NCBI RefSeq assembly: GCF_003837805.1
Contig: NZ_RQIT01000033.1
Location: 1 to 64,000 of the forward strand
Length of the DNA stretch: 64,000 nt
Direction of reading: 5' to 3'
From: Bradyrhizobium sp. RP6
GTDB lineage: Bacteria > Pseudomonadota > Alphaproteobacteria > Rhizobiales > Xanthobacteraceae
Shown here: one piece after another, positions 39,178-47,987 of the stretch
Layout: every line of letters begins with the position of its first letter
Numbering within the stretch: the first letter of the stretch is position 1
Program-made: the position numbers and the translations under genes
The notes under the pieces: model-generated
The model's database searches: none
Told to the model about the DNA's origin: nothing
Seen by the model: only the letters and a program-made list of their open reading frames with translations

Positions 39178-40170
39178 ATGCGTTTCAAAGGTCTGGATCT
39201 AAATCTTCTCGTTGCGCTGGATGCTCTGATAACTGAGCGCAATCTCACCTCAGCGGCGCGTAGCATCAATCTCAGTCAGCCGGCCATGAGCGCAGCCGTT
39301 GCCCGGTTGCGCTCATATTTTGGCGATGAACTGTTTGGGATGAGGGGGCGCGAACTTGTCTTGACCTCGCGGGCGGAAGGGCTCGCAGCTCCTGTACGCC
39401 AGGCGCTGGTGCACATTGAACTCTCAATCATGGCGCGAGACGTGTTCGATCCAGCTCGATCGAGCCGGCGATTCAGGATCGCCCTTTCTGATTTCATAAC
39501 AGTTGTATTCTTAAAAAATGTCGTGGAGCGCGTCACACGAGAAGCCCCCACCGTCAGCTTCGAACTGGCGGCGCCGACCGCTGAGCACGAGGAGCTCCTC
39601 CGCCGCGGCGAAGTCGATTTTGTTATCCTGCCAGATTCTCTCATGTCCAGCGCGCACCCCAGGGCGGCCCTATTCGAGGAGAGGCTCGTCTGCGTAGGTT
39701 GCTGCACGAACAGGGAATTACAACGCGGGCTTACATTCGATCGATATGTGTCGATGGGTCACGTTGCAGTTAAGCACGGAGGCGCACCCCACACGCCAGT
39801 TGAGCAATCATTCTTAATCGATCTCGGTCCTACTCGGCGCATCGACATTCTCGTGCAGAGCTTCAGCATGATCCCGCCCCTCCTTGTTGGGACGAACCGC
39901 ATAGGCACGATGCCATTAGGGCTCGTGAGGCATTTCCAAAAAACGATGCCTCTTCAGATTGTCGAGCTTCCGGATCCATTCCCCGTCTTCACTGAAGCGG
40001 TCCAATGGCCCGCACTTCACAACAATGACCCGGAAAGCCTGTGGATGCGGGAGATGTTGTTCCAAGAGGCCACGCGCATGGCAACTGCGAAAGAACACCC
40101 CGTCACCAGCACTCCGGAAGGAGCGGGCAGTGCCGGAAAATCCGCACAATCCGTCTCGCCGTTGCCTTAA
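39178..40170 (+). CDS. nodD2: LysR-type regulator NodD2
   Basis: The 330-residue protein is a second NodD. It has the same start MRFKGLDLNLLVALDAL, HTH SAARSINLSQPAMSAAVARL, co-inducer core LLRRGEVDFVILPD, and FSMIPPLLVGTNRIGTMP. Its C-terminal tail is about 16 residues longer than that of NodD1. In B. japonicum NodD2 is a repressor of the nod genes, and its expression depends on NolA and population density. The order nodD1-nodD2-nolA on one strand is that of B. japonicum. The promoter found upstream is not a nod box but a MerR-type element identical in design to the one at nolA, which would explain the NolA dependence directly. Confidence 0.95.
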   Translation: MRFKGLDLNLLVALDALITERNLTSAARSINLSQPAMSAAVARLRSYFGDELFGMRGRELVLTSRAEGLAAPVRQALVHIELSIMARDVFDPARSSRRFRIALSDFITVVFLKNVVERVTREAPTVSFELAAPTAEHEELLRRGEVDFVILPDSLMSSAHPRAALFEERLVCVGCCTNRELQRGLTFDRYVSMGHVAVKHGGAPHTPVEQSFLIDLGPTRRIDILVQSFSMIPPLLVGTNRIGTMPLGLVRHFQKTMPLQIVELPDPFPVFTEAVQWPALHNNDPESLWMREMLFQEATRMATAKEHPVTSTPEGAGSAGKSAQSVSPLP

Positions 40171-40740
40171 GGAGGCTCGTGAAGTCTACGAACCTCACAT
40201 TCCAACACTTGTCTCAGCACACACACAATTCCACCTACCTGGCTTGCTCTCCTTATCGCGGGATAAAGACCCTCCGGGCGCGCGGTTCATGAGACGTTCT
40301 TGATCTCTTTTGCGCGTTGGCGTTAGGCGCGATGTCCGAACCGCGGAATGTTGGCCTGGCTTTAGAGACGGACACGGAGCAGCACGTTTGCCCTTAGGCC
40401 AGGCGTTTACGTTGCAGCGCGGCCGCCAAGCGCGTCTCTCAAGAACGCATGGCCGGCACGGAGCTCCGGTCGTCAACTCTCCGAGTTAGTAGTTGCTCCC
40501 GATGAATGGAGGCGATCGGCCTCTTTGGAGTCGCAACAAAATGCATCGTGAGCATAGAGGTCGTCGATCATACAGACGAAGCAAGCATCCGCGCTCGCGT
40601 GTGGCCCTATGGCATCACTCTACAGTACACCGCATCTCCATCGCTCTGCGCCGCAGGTATGACTTCTTTTGGCCCTACCGCAGCCAAACGTCTTGACGAC
40701 CTGCGCTGCCCTGGACCCAATTCAAACAAGGAGCTGAAGG
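40171..40740. other. Gene-poor stretch between nodD2 and the small paralogue
   Basis: No gene or known site is recognisable. A degraded upstream part of the next small gene may lie around 40500-40740, but frames are broken. Confidence 0.4.
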
Positions 40741-40950
40741 TTGAAGCTATCCAGCGGCGTGTTCGATCCAGAAGAGCTTTCTGCCCTCGGACGACTTTAT
40801 GACAGCGCCGTCGACGCGCTACCCCCATCGATGCGGAGTCCAGAGAATCGCACGGCAATCGCCAAGCTCATCCTGGAGCGTACAGTGGCTGGCGAGACTC
40901 AACTGGCATGCCTTGCGAACTTGTTGATCACCCTTTCCCCTCAGGGTTGA
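40741..40950 (+). CDS. Small protein, truncated paralogue of the 44.7-kb protein
   Basis: The 69-residue product from a TTG contains GVFDPEELSALGRLYDSAVD, ALPPSMRSPENRTAIAKLIL and then a leucine-rich tail. It clearly matches the C-terminal half of the protein at 44726-45088 (GVYQPEDLQFLGRLFDQTVA, ALPAALRTSVNRMTIAKLIF). The N-terminal half of that protein is missing here. The gene may therefore be a 5'-truncated copy, or a short form that begins at the conserved core. It lies between nodD2 and nolA. The pattern of GxxxPExLxxLxxxxDxAxxxL...NRxxIAxxI is shared by small rhizobial proteins of unknown function. Confidence 0.6.
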   Translation: MKLSSGVFDPEELSALGRLYDSAVDALPPSMRSPENRTAIAKLILERTVAGETQLACLANLLITLSPQG

Positions 40951-41029
40951 TCCGCCGCCATTCTAAGGATAGTCACCACTCTCGCGCTGGAGAATGGAAG
41001 ACGATTCAGGCTGACGCTAAGAAAGCAGC

Positions 41030-41060
41030 TTGAATCATACGTGACGTCAGGTTGTAGGCT
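41030..41060 (+). promoter_or_regulatory. MerR/NolA-type promoter, copy 5 (nolA)
   Basis: -35 TTGAAT (41030-41035), 19-bp spacer with ACGTGACGTCA, and -10 TAGGCT (41055-41060). Transcription should start near 41067, that is, at or just before the nolA start codon. Confidence 0.82.
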
Positions 41061-41075
41061 TCAAAATTGAACAAC

Positions 41076-41780
41076 ATGAACAAACCTACACCAAGAAGGC
41101 GTCGATGGCGCATTGGCGAACTTGCAGAGGCGACCGGAGTAACGGTACGCACGCTGCACCATTATGAGCACACAGGACTCCTAGCAGCCACAGAGCGTAC
41201 TGACGGCGGCCACCGGATGTATGACCGCGAAAGCCTGCAGCGGGTTCAGCAGATTCGCGCGCTGCGTGAGCTTGGCTTCTCACTTGTCGAGATCCGTAAA
41301 GCCATGGAGGGAACGACTTCTCTCACGGACCTGCTGCGCAAACATTTAGAGCGCATAGAACTTCAAGTCGCTCGAGCAACTTTTTTGCGCGACCGTTTGC
41401 GCAACATGACCATCGACGGCGAGGCGCAAGTAAGTGTGGATGAGCTGCCTGCCACTCTGAATGCCATGTCGCGAGTCGAGACGCGTAGTCAAACGTCCCC
41501 ATGCATCTGCAATTTAGCTTCAGAGCGCGAGGACCGGTGGCGGCGAATCCGTGACGACCTTCGCGATTGCATGGATCGGAGCGAGCCCCCTTGCGGTGAG
41601 CGCGCAAAGGCTGTCGCAGTTGCAGCACGCTTGCTGATCAGCGAAATCGCCGGCGCCGATTCACGCGTTTCGATGATCCTGAAGGTACTTGCACGACTGA
41701 GCGCCCCCCGCGCTCTGGCTGGTTGGGATCCCTGCCTGATGCAATATCTCGATCTCGCCCTTGGCGGGTTGGAGGATTAG
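41076..41780 (+). CDS. nolA: MerR-type nodulation regulator NolA
   Basis: The 234-residue protein is NolA. The MerR-type winged HTH is at the N-terminus (WRIGELAEATGVTVRTLHHYEH, in two parts about residues 10-31), with the wing TERTDGGHRMYDRESLQRV, and a coiled dimerisation helix follows (residues about 85-115). The long C-terminal part is specific to NolA and probably senses an unknown signal. In B. japonicum nolA controls genotype-specific nodulation and nodD2. It is translated as three forms from internal ATGs; in-frame Met codons are present here at HRM, KAM and NMTIDG. I chose the ATG at 41076; a TTG at 41067 is possible. The -10 element of its own MerR-type promoter ends 15 bp before the ATG, so the mRNA would be almost leaderless. 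Confidence 0.95.
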   Translation: MNKPTPRRRRWRIGELAEATGVTVRTLHHYEHTGLLAATERTDGGHRMYDRESLQRVQQIRALRELGFSLVEIRKAMEGTTSLTDLLRKHLERIELQVARATFLRDRLRNMTIDGEAQVSVDELPATLNAMSRVETRSQTSPCICNLASEREDRWRRIRDDLRDCMDRSEPPCGERAKAVAVAARLLISEIAGADSRVSMILKVLARLSAPRALAGWDPCLMQYLDLALGGLED

Positions 41781-41951
41781 CCGTACTGACCCGTTCATGG
41801 CCGTTTCCACACGTCGGTTGAAGGCAACCTGACAATGCTAGGTTGACCGGCCGCGCTCTGATGCGGGCTGAAAGCTTTATGAGCTTAAGCGAACAGATGA
41901 TCATGGCCCGCCGATGCGCGCTCCTGACGCACCCATGCCCCTTAAAACGGC

Positions 41952-41982
41952 TTGATCCGCACGTAACGTCAAATTGTAGACT
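41952..41982 (+). promoter_or_regulatory. MerR/NolA-type promoter, copy 6 (livK-like gene)
   Basis: -35 TTGATC (41952-41957), 19-bp spacer with ACGTAACGTCA, and -10 TAGACT (41977-41982). The livK-like gene starts 97 bp downstream. Confidence 0.75.
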
Positions 41983-42079
41983 CTCCGGAAATTGGAAGCT
42001 GGTCGAGCCAACGCACGGTTGGCTTGGAGCAGCCTTGACCTGCAGGGGTGTCTGATCACAACCACTTGGGATCACTTCA

Positions 42080-43219
42080 GTGAGCATTGAAGGCTATACA
42101 ATTGCAAATACGCAGCGCGCTTCTGTTGCAAGTGCGGCGATTCTCTTCTGTGCTCTCGCCGCCCCGCTTGCGCTCGGTTCTGAAGTAAAGATCGCCGTGG
42201 CTGGTCCAATGACTGGAAGCAGCGCCGCGTTCGGCGCGCAAATGCGCGATGGTGCAGCTGCTGCGGTTGAGGACTTGAACGCTTCGGGCCTACTTCCGGA
42301 TAATGCCAAAGTTATATTGAGGGTCGCTGACGACGCCTGCGACCCAAGGCAAGCTGTCGCAGTTGCGAATAAGCTCGCGACAGAGCGCGTCCTGTTGGTG
42401 GTTGCCCATTTTTGGTCCTCTTCGTCGATCCCGGCCTCCGACATCTACGCTGAAGCAGGCATCGTTCAGGTGTCACCAGGCTCGTCAACTCCTCAGCTAA
42501 CAGAGCGCGGCCTTAAGACTGTCTTTCGGATCTGCGGGCGCGACGACCAACAGGGAACCGTTGCCGCCGAGTACATTCACGTGAACCATCCCAACGAGAA
42601 CATCGCGGTGCTCGACGACAAGAGCACTGCTGGAAAGGGCATTGCCGACGTGGTCGAAGCCCAGCTTCATCGATTCGGACGACAAGTCAGTCGGCAAAGC
42701 TATGTTGCAGGTGAACGGGACTTCAGAGCGCTAGTCTCAAGAATGAAAAAGGATCGAGTGCGCGTCGCCTATATCGGCGGCTATCATACCGAAATCGGAT
42801 TGTTTGTGCGCCAGGCATCAGATTCAAAAGCAGACTTCATAGTCATGGCAAACGATCCGCTGATGACCTCTGAATTCTGGGCGATTACCGGCAGCGCTGG
42901 GAATGGCACATTGTTTACCTTCATGCCCAATCCGGCCGGGAGTGCCAAGGCGGCCGGCGTGGTCGCCGGACTCAAAGCTTCCGGCCTGTCCGGTGAAGGC
43001 TACACGCTATACGCCTATGCAGCTGTGCAAGCCTGGGCAGAGGCGGTGAACCGGAGCGGCTCCTTCCATGCTACGCGGGTCGCCAGCGCACTTCGTTCAC
43101 GGCCGGTCGACACCGTAATTGGCCCGGTCCGGTTCGACAAAAAGGGAGACAACTCGGCTTCTGGATTTTTGGTTTACCGCTGGCGCGACGGCCGTGTTGA
43201 ACGTGTCAAGAAGTATTGA
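42080..43219 (+). CDS. Periplasmic branched-chain amino acid-type binding protein (LivK family)
   Basis: The 379-residue protein starts at a GTG and has a signal peptide with hydrophobic core SAAILFCALAAPLALG, probable cleavage before SEVKIAVAGP. The mature part is a type I periplasmic binding protein: AGPMTGSSAAFGAQMRDG (about 41-58), ALEDL-like helix, DDACDPRQAVAVANKL, and FWSSSSIPASDIYAEAGIVQ in the hinge side of the pocket. Such proteins feed ABC importers for Leu/Ile/Val, amides or aromatic compounds. No permease or ATPase genes are adjacent, so it may use a transporter encoded elsewhere or act as a sensor. It lies behind a MerR-type promoter like that of nolA, and so may belong to the same regulon. 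Confidence 0.88.
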   Translation: MSIEGYTIANTQRASVASAAILFCALAAPLALGSEVKIAVAGPMTGSSAAFGAQMRDGAAAAVEDLNASGLLPDNAKVILRVADDACDPRQAVAVANKLATERVLLVVAHFWSSSSIPASDIYAEAGIVQVSPGSSTPQLTERGLKTVFRICGRDDQQGTVAAEYIHVNHPNENIAVLDDKSTAGKGIADVVEAQLHRFGRQVSRQSYVAGERDFRALVSRMKKDRVRVAYIGGYHTEIGLFVRQASDSKADFIVMANDPLMTSEFWAITGSAGNGTLFTFMPNPAGSAKAAGVVAGLKASGLSGEGYTLYAYAAVQAWAEAVNRSGSFHATRVASALRSRPVDTVIGPVRFDKKGDNSASGFLVYRWRDGRVERVKKY

Positions 43220-43258
43220 TTGGCAGGCACCGCCGGCTCCAAACGCAATGTATCACGA

Positions 43259-43411
43259 ATGACGAGACGCCCTCAGAACGTTATCGCAGCGATACTCGCT
43301 AGCTCTTTTATACTTGCTGCTTTCGGAGCGTTTTTCGCGTTCGCTGCGGCGCTCGCAGAGCTAGCTAGGGTCGAGCTGACGGAGGTGCTACGTCCGATGA
43401 TAGACAAATAG
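43259..43411 (+). CDS. Small single-pass membrane protein after the livK-like gene
   Basis: From the ATG at 43259 the product has 50 residues: a basic start (MTRRPQNV), one long hydrophobic helix (IAAILASSFILAAFGAFFAF) and an acidic tail ending in PMIDK. The frame is open back to the livK stop at 43219, so a 63-residue form from TTG is possible. It follows livK by 39 bp on the same strand and may be cotranscribed. I do not recognise it. Confidence 0.5.
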   Translation: MTRRPQNVIAAILASSFILAAFGAFFAFAAALAELARVELTEVLRPMIDK

Positions 43412-44725
43412 CAGCCCCGTTGTCCCGATCCGTCCGGCAGCACAGGACCGCTGAGCGGTCGACTACAGTTCTGGCGGGTCTGAAGGCATGACCTTTCTGC
43501 CGCCAAGTGATTGAAGGTTCAGGGGGGAGGAACGGGAAGCTAACGAGTTTATAGTCACGCTATGGCTCAGATGGGGGCGCGTTCGCTACTTCGATCAAAC
43601 TGACAGCCCGATCGCCATTGACGCATTCTCCTGTACCTATCATATCGCGCAAGCTCGGATCCACGCAGGGGAGAGAGAGCGGGACGGCATGAAGCAATCA
43701 GGACCCACCACATAGGCTATAGTCGGGTACGGTGGGTAACCACAGCTGGTGGATCGTAGGCGCCGACATTGCATGTCTGTCTCTTCGGCTTGGGACTACC
43801 CCAGAGCTTCAAACTATTCGCAAACGTGCAGCCCTGCGGCTTTTTCTTTGTCAATCATGATCGGTGATCAACGGATCAGCAGCCCTGCCCGACATCCCTT
43901 AGACGTTGCTCTGAGCCCAGACCGCGGGAGGCACCAATTAGCCGGCTCCGATGAAGGCGGTGAGACTGCTCGCGGGCGCTATCAACGAACTGGATGCATC
44001 CCATCAACACTTTCGATTTTACTAATTCCAGCCAAACACCGCATAAGTCGACGCCGGATTACGGAAAGAACAGTCCACGAATGTCTCGTGACAACGATTC
44101 CTTGCAGGTTGGTCGTAGCCCAATTCGTGTCTGTCGTGGCTGCACCACGCAATGTTTGACAACGAAACACGCGGGGCACCAATGCAGTGCGATGAGCAAC
44201 CGCAGGCGGGCGCGCAGCCTATCACGTTGTCGTCTCTCGCCTTTGCGATGATACTTGGCGGCTCTAAGAAGACAGCTTTCACGCGCACTGTTCGGCGAAG
44301 GTAAATGCGTCCGCAGCATAGAACTCGGGCAGGTGAACTGTCCTTTGCACCGGTGCGGGCCGGACTTTTCGCTCTGACCAGAGCCGATAGCATCAACAAT
44401 CCAGCCGTGTCGCCGCGGCTCCAAGCAAGGCAGTACAACCACCTGTGTGACCCCGACTGGAGTCACTGCAGTTATCCGACACGCCGGACGGCTCGATCAC
44501 GGTCCAATAGACTTCCGGGCCATCTACAACGCTTGTCGGCTTTTCCATATACGCCCCCTTCCCCTTTGCGATCCTGTCGCGGGACATGTGTGCCGCCCTG
44601 TTTGGGGAGCGTGCGCACCTCCTGTGCAACAGCGATTCGTCGGCCGACGCATCCGGCGTCTGGCGAACGGGAAACGACGACCCTTATTCCGCCTGTCTTG
44701 CATTTCACCACTTTGGAGAAATACC
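43412..44725. other. Gene-free stretch
   Basis: About 1.3 kb in which open frames on both strands give Arg- and Ser-rich translations typical of non-coding GC-rich DNA. I see no gene, RNA or repeat. Confidence 0.4.
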
Positions 44726-45088
44726 GTGAAACTTGACCCTTCCAATTCACGCATACAGGATCTCGAGGATCGCATCGACCTGCAACTCGACATCGTGGCC
44801 GCGCTCATGCGCGAAGAAGGCAACGAGCTCGAAGCGATCCGACTGCTCAATGCACTCATAGGCCAAATGATTACGGCGGAGCTGGAGCTCGGCCAGCGTG
44901 GTGATACGAGCACCGGTGACGGACGAATGCGACTGTTTCGAGACCGTGGCGTTTACCAGCCCGAGGACCTTCAGTTCTTGGGACGCCTCTTCGATCAAAC
45001 TGTGGCAGCATTACCGGCAGCGCTACGAACTTCCGTCAATCGAATGACGATCGCCAAGCTGATTTTTTCACGTGCGGCGGCGGACTGA
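44726..45088 (+). CDS. Small helical protein, paralogue of the one next to nolA
   Basis: From the GTG at 44726, which has a GGAG ribosome site 8 bp upstream, the product has 120 residues. The N-terminal half is a long charged helix (IQDLEDRIDLQLDIVAALM and EEGNELEAIRLLNALIGQM), probably a coiled coil. The C-terminal half has GVYQPEDLQFLGRLFDQTVA and NRMTIAKLIFSRA. The C-terminal half recurs in the protein at 40741-40950. The frame is open to 44447, but the earlier translation is not protein-like. No function is known. The pattern resembles other small proteins of rhizobial islands. Confidence 0.7.
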   Translation: MKLDPSNSRIQDLEDRIDLQLDIVAALMREEGNELEAIRLLNALIGQMITAELELGQRGDTSTGDGRMRLFRDRGVYQPEDLQFLGRLFDQTVAALPAALRTSVNRMTIAKLIFSRAAAD

Positions 45089-46073
45089 ACTTCCATTTGG
45101 CTTTTTCTGGGTTGACGGCGCTGACCGAACGTTTATCGCTGGACTGACAATCGTGCCAATGTCGTCCGCACCAGATGGAGGGTATGCGGCTTATGGGCTA
45201 CCCGTCCATAAGCGGGTCGCTTCCGCTGGCTTTCTATATCGCAACTGCTCGCGACGTTCGAGAGCAGGCTCGCTTTATCTCGCACCGCGGACGACACAGT
45301 TACGTTCGATCTAGCAAGACCTTGCTGTTCCTCGACGCCTGTGGCCACCAAGAGCTGATAGCGCGGAAGCGCAACCCAACACATACGTTCGAGACACCGG
45401 ACGGCTATCGCCGCTTCCGACCGCTCCCTGCGCCGACCTTCGAACTCGCTACATGTATCAGATACGATTCCCAAAGCAGCCCTAGGGGATGTGGCGCTTC
45501 TTCTTCCGATCAAGATCTACCAGATAAGGCAGCTACGACATGTTGGATGTGTGGTACCCTTGAAAGCTAATGCTCGGAACAGGGCGATCAGCCACTCCGC
45601 ACGTTAGCAATCTTTCCGCGAGGCACCCCGATATTGTCCGCCGCGCACTGGTGGCGCTGAGACGCGGCGCGCACCACCTGTCCGTATCCGAGAACCTCAC
45701 ATAGCTTTCCGAGATCACAATATTGCGGTTGGGCCGCTCACGTCAGGTTAGTCGTGACTGGCCTGGCGCGGATCTTCCGATTGCAGGAAGAATATCCACA
45801 ATTTATTGTCGACGCCAATCAACTGCGCACTACGGTAAAGAAGCGCGCTAGAATCCCTGCTCGTTTCACTCCTTTCAGAATTATTCGACTGCGCCTGGCA
45901 ATACGACATTCGGTCATCCGACTTTCAACAACGATCTATAAACTTCCCTGAAGCACCGAGAGCAGCTCGATCGGGGGTCTGCACGCTGATGTCTCGCTTG
46001 CTACACGTCACGAAATCTCGGTTAGCTGTTGGGAGGGTACTCCCTTGTGTCAGGATGTCGAGGAGTGTTTTAG
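45089..46073. other. Gene-free stretch
   Basis: About 1 kb with no recognisable gene or site. Confidence 0.4.
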
Positions 46074-46319
46074 ATGGATCAGTTTTCTTCCGACCAAGTG
46101 CAGGTGCCAGATGCTGTCGTGAGCGTCGCATTTGACAAGGCTTGGGGCTTCGTCGAGAAGGATCCCTTGCTGGCACATAATCTCAAAGCCGTCCTTCATA
46201 GACGATTGCGCACTTACCTTGAGTGTTCGATAAGAAAAGGCGAACGGAATACTCTGAATCTGGCAAACGAGGCGATACGCAACTTGCGTGCTGAACTCGC
46301 ACCGTCGACCGACCAATGA
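46074..46319 (+). CDS. Small hypothetical protein
   Basis: The 81-residue product contains VSVAFDKAWGFVEKDPLLA and LKAVLHRRLRTYLECSIRKG followed by NLANEAIRNLR, a three-helix pattern. It resembles a small conserved protein found in many Bradyrhizobium and Rhizobium genomes (FDKAWxxV...D...A...LA...L...I...A...GxRDxxxLAxxAV), whose role is unknown. The ATG at 46074 is the only sensible start; no strong ribosome site is visible. It stands alone. Confidence 0.72.
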   Translation: MDQFSSDQVQVPDAVVSVAFDKAWGFVEKDPLLAHNLKAVLHRRLRTYLECSIRKGERNTLNLANEAIRNLRAELAPSTDQ

Positions 46320-46803
46320 GCGCTTGCAGCCGTACCGCTGGGAGCGTCCGGCTTGGTAAACGCATCTAACGGGTCTATGCGATAGGCAAATCGGGTCAGA
46401 GCGTAGTCGAGCAGACTTTCCTCTACTCATGCTCTGCCCGGCGCGCCCGTAATCAAGGCCTTCATTACCGATCTGTCTGAGCCGTCAGCATGCACGAAGT
46501 GTGTAAGCGCGGCCTCGTCTTGCCGTTTGCAACAGAAGGAGCCAAGCACCTCCCAACTTTGCAGTCGCATCGCACGCCATCATGAACGGCTCGTGTCCAA
46601 AGAAGGGCCCCGCGAGGCGCCACTGCCGGGCCGCAGCGTCTCGATGGCTGTGGAGCAGCGGCATTTTGCGCGCTCCGCAATCTGACGCCGCGTACGATTG
46701 GACACATTTCTTTCCAAGACATGTTGTGCGGCAGTTACAGCAATTCGCGTTCATATTGATAAACGCACGGCGCCGGGGGGCACCGAAAGGAAACGACACT
46801 CGA
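46320..46803. other. Gene-free stretch upstream of the outer membrane protein gene
   Basis: No gene is recognisable. It must contain the promoter of the following porin-like gene, but I see no convincing elements. Confidence 0.4.
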
Positions 46804-47529
46804 ATGAAAAACATTCTGATTCTGACTGCAAGCATCGGCGCACTCGTTGCGGCCACTCCCTCCTTCGGCACGGACTTGGCCGGGCAGCCTGTCAAGGTCA
46901 AAGCGGCACCGCTGCCGGCCGCGGCCCCGATTACCGATTGGTCCGGCTACTATATCGGTGCAAATGGCGGCTGGGGAACGAGCCACAATTGCTGGGATTT
47001 CAATGGCGCCACTCCCGAGGGCTGCCACAATTCGACTGGCGGGACCATTGGCGGCCAGATTGGCTATCGTTGGCACATCTTCAACATGGTCTACGGCATC
47101 GAAGGTCAGGGCAACTGGGCCGACGTCAACGGCTCCAATATCAGCACCGCCTTTCCGGCAAGCACCGTTGGCACCACGACAGATGCATTCGGTCTACTCA
47201 CGGGCCATATCGGCTACGCGTTCAATGCCGTGCTACTATACGGCAAGGGTGGTGCTGCGGTGACCAGCAACACCTATCAGGTCAACTCGTTGGCTACTGG
47301 CACCGAGATTGGCAAAAGCAGTGATGTGCGTTGGGGTGGCGTGCTGGGCGCCGGTGCCGAAGTCAGCCTCACGCCGAACTGGTCAGCTGGCGTCGAGTAT
47401 AACCACTTGTTCATGCAGCGCAGCAACATCAGCTTCCCAGCGGCTCTTGGTACGGATCGCGTCCACCAGGATGTCGATCTCATCACCGCACGGCTCAATT
47501 ACAAGTTTGGCTCGCCCTTTGCTAGATAG
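46804..47529 (+). CDS. Omp25/RopB-like outer membrane beta-barrel protein
   Basis: From the ATG at 46804, preceded by AAAGGAA, the product has 241 residues. A signal peptide (ILILTASIGALVAATPSFG) is followed by a short linker rich in Ala and Pro and then DWSGYYIGANGGWG, the standard start of Omp25/OmpA-like eight-stranded barrels in Rhizobiales. Alternating strands (GGTIGGQIGYRW, VYGIEGQGNW, FGLLTGHIGYAF, LLYGKGGAAV) continue to the C-terminal ITARLNYKFGSPF with a final aromatic-x pattern. It is an abundant surface protein in related bacteria and stabilises the envelope. The open frame extends back to 46582, but that part is not coding. A strong terminator follows. Confidence 0.92.
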   Translation: MKNILILTASIGALVAATPSFGTDLAGQPVKVKAAPLPAAAPITDWSGYYIGANGGWGTSHNCWDFNGATPEGCHNSTGGTIGGQIGYRWHIFNMVYGIEGQGNWADVNGSNISTAFPASTVGTTTDAFGLLTGHIGYAFNAVLLYGKGGAAVTSNTYQVNSLATGTEIGKSSDVRWGGVLGAGAEVSLTPNWSAGVEYNHLFMQRSNISFPAALGTDRVHQDVDLITARLNYKFGSPFAR

Positions 47530-47556
47530 AGACCTCCACGCGGTCGCGTGAATCGG

Positions 47557-47583
47557 ACCCCGGCCAGCGGTCGGGGTTCTTTC
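47557..47583 (+). terminator. Rho-independent terminator after the outer membrane protein gene
   Basis: A nine-base-pair GC-rich hairpin, ACCCCGGCC / GGTCGGGGT, with a three-base loop is followed by TTCTTTC, 27 bp after the stop codon. Confidence 0.82.
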
Positions 47584-47987
47584 GCGAGTTGATCCCACAA
47601 AAACGGCAATCATGACATTGGTAGGGAAGGCGACAGCACCATTTGCGAAGCAGGGACACGAGGTGACTTACAGCAAGAAATGCAGCTTACCTCGGCGGCC
47701 CCTCGAGTCCGGCCCTCTCAGGGCCATGTGTGGACGGCTCCGGGTTGGCAAGGAGAATCCTCACGTCGCAGATTGGTCGGAGCAGCCATGTGTTCGGCCT
47801 GTTTGTGCGGTTCACATGACCGCTGGCCATAATGCCCTCCGCGGATCAGGTCCCGATCAAAAGCACGCATTCGAAGATGCCGTGGCCCGTATGGGTTGTC
47901 CTGATCGCCGGATCGACCGGCGCTGCATTACGTGCTGTTCGCCCTCCCAACCGTTACGTCACGCCGGCGATGTCGGCGCGATCTCGT
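47584..47987. other. Gene-free stretch before the IS110 transposase gene
   Basis: No gene is recognisable. The left end of the IS110-type element probably lies here, but such elements lack clear terminal inverted repeats, so I cannot place it. Confidence 0.4.

Noticed and set aside
41818..41844. Another MerR-type site (TTGAAG ... TAGGTT)
   Set aside because: The spacer is 15 bp and the ACGT-NN-CGT dyad is missing.
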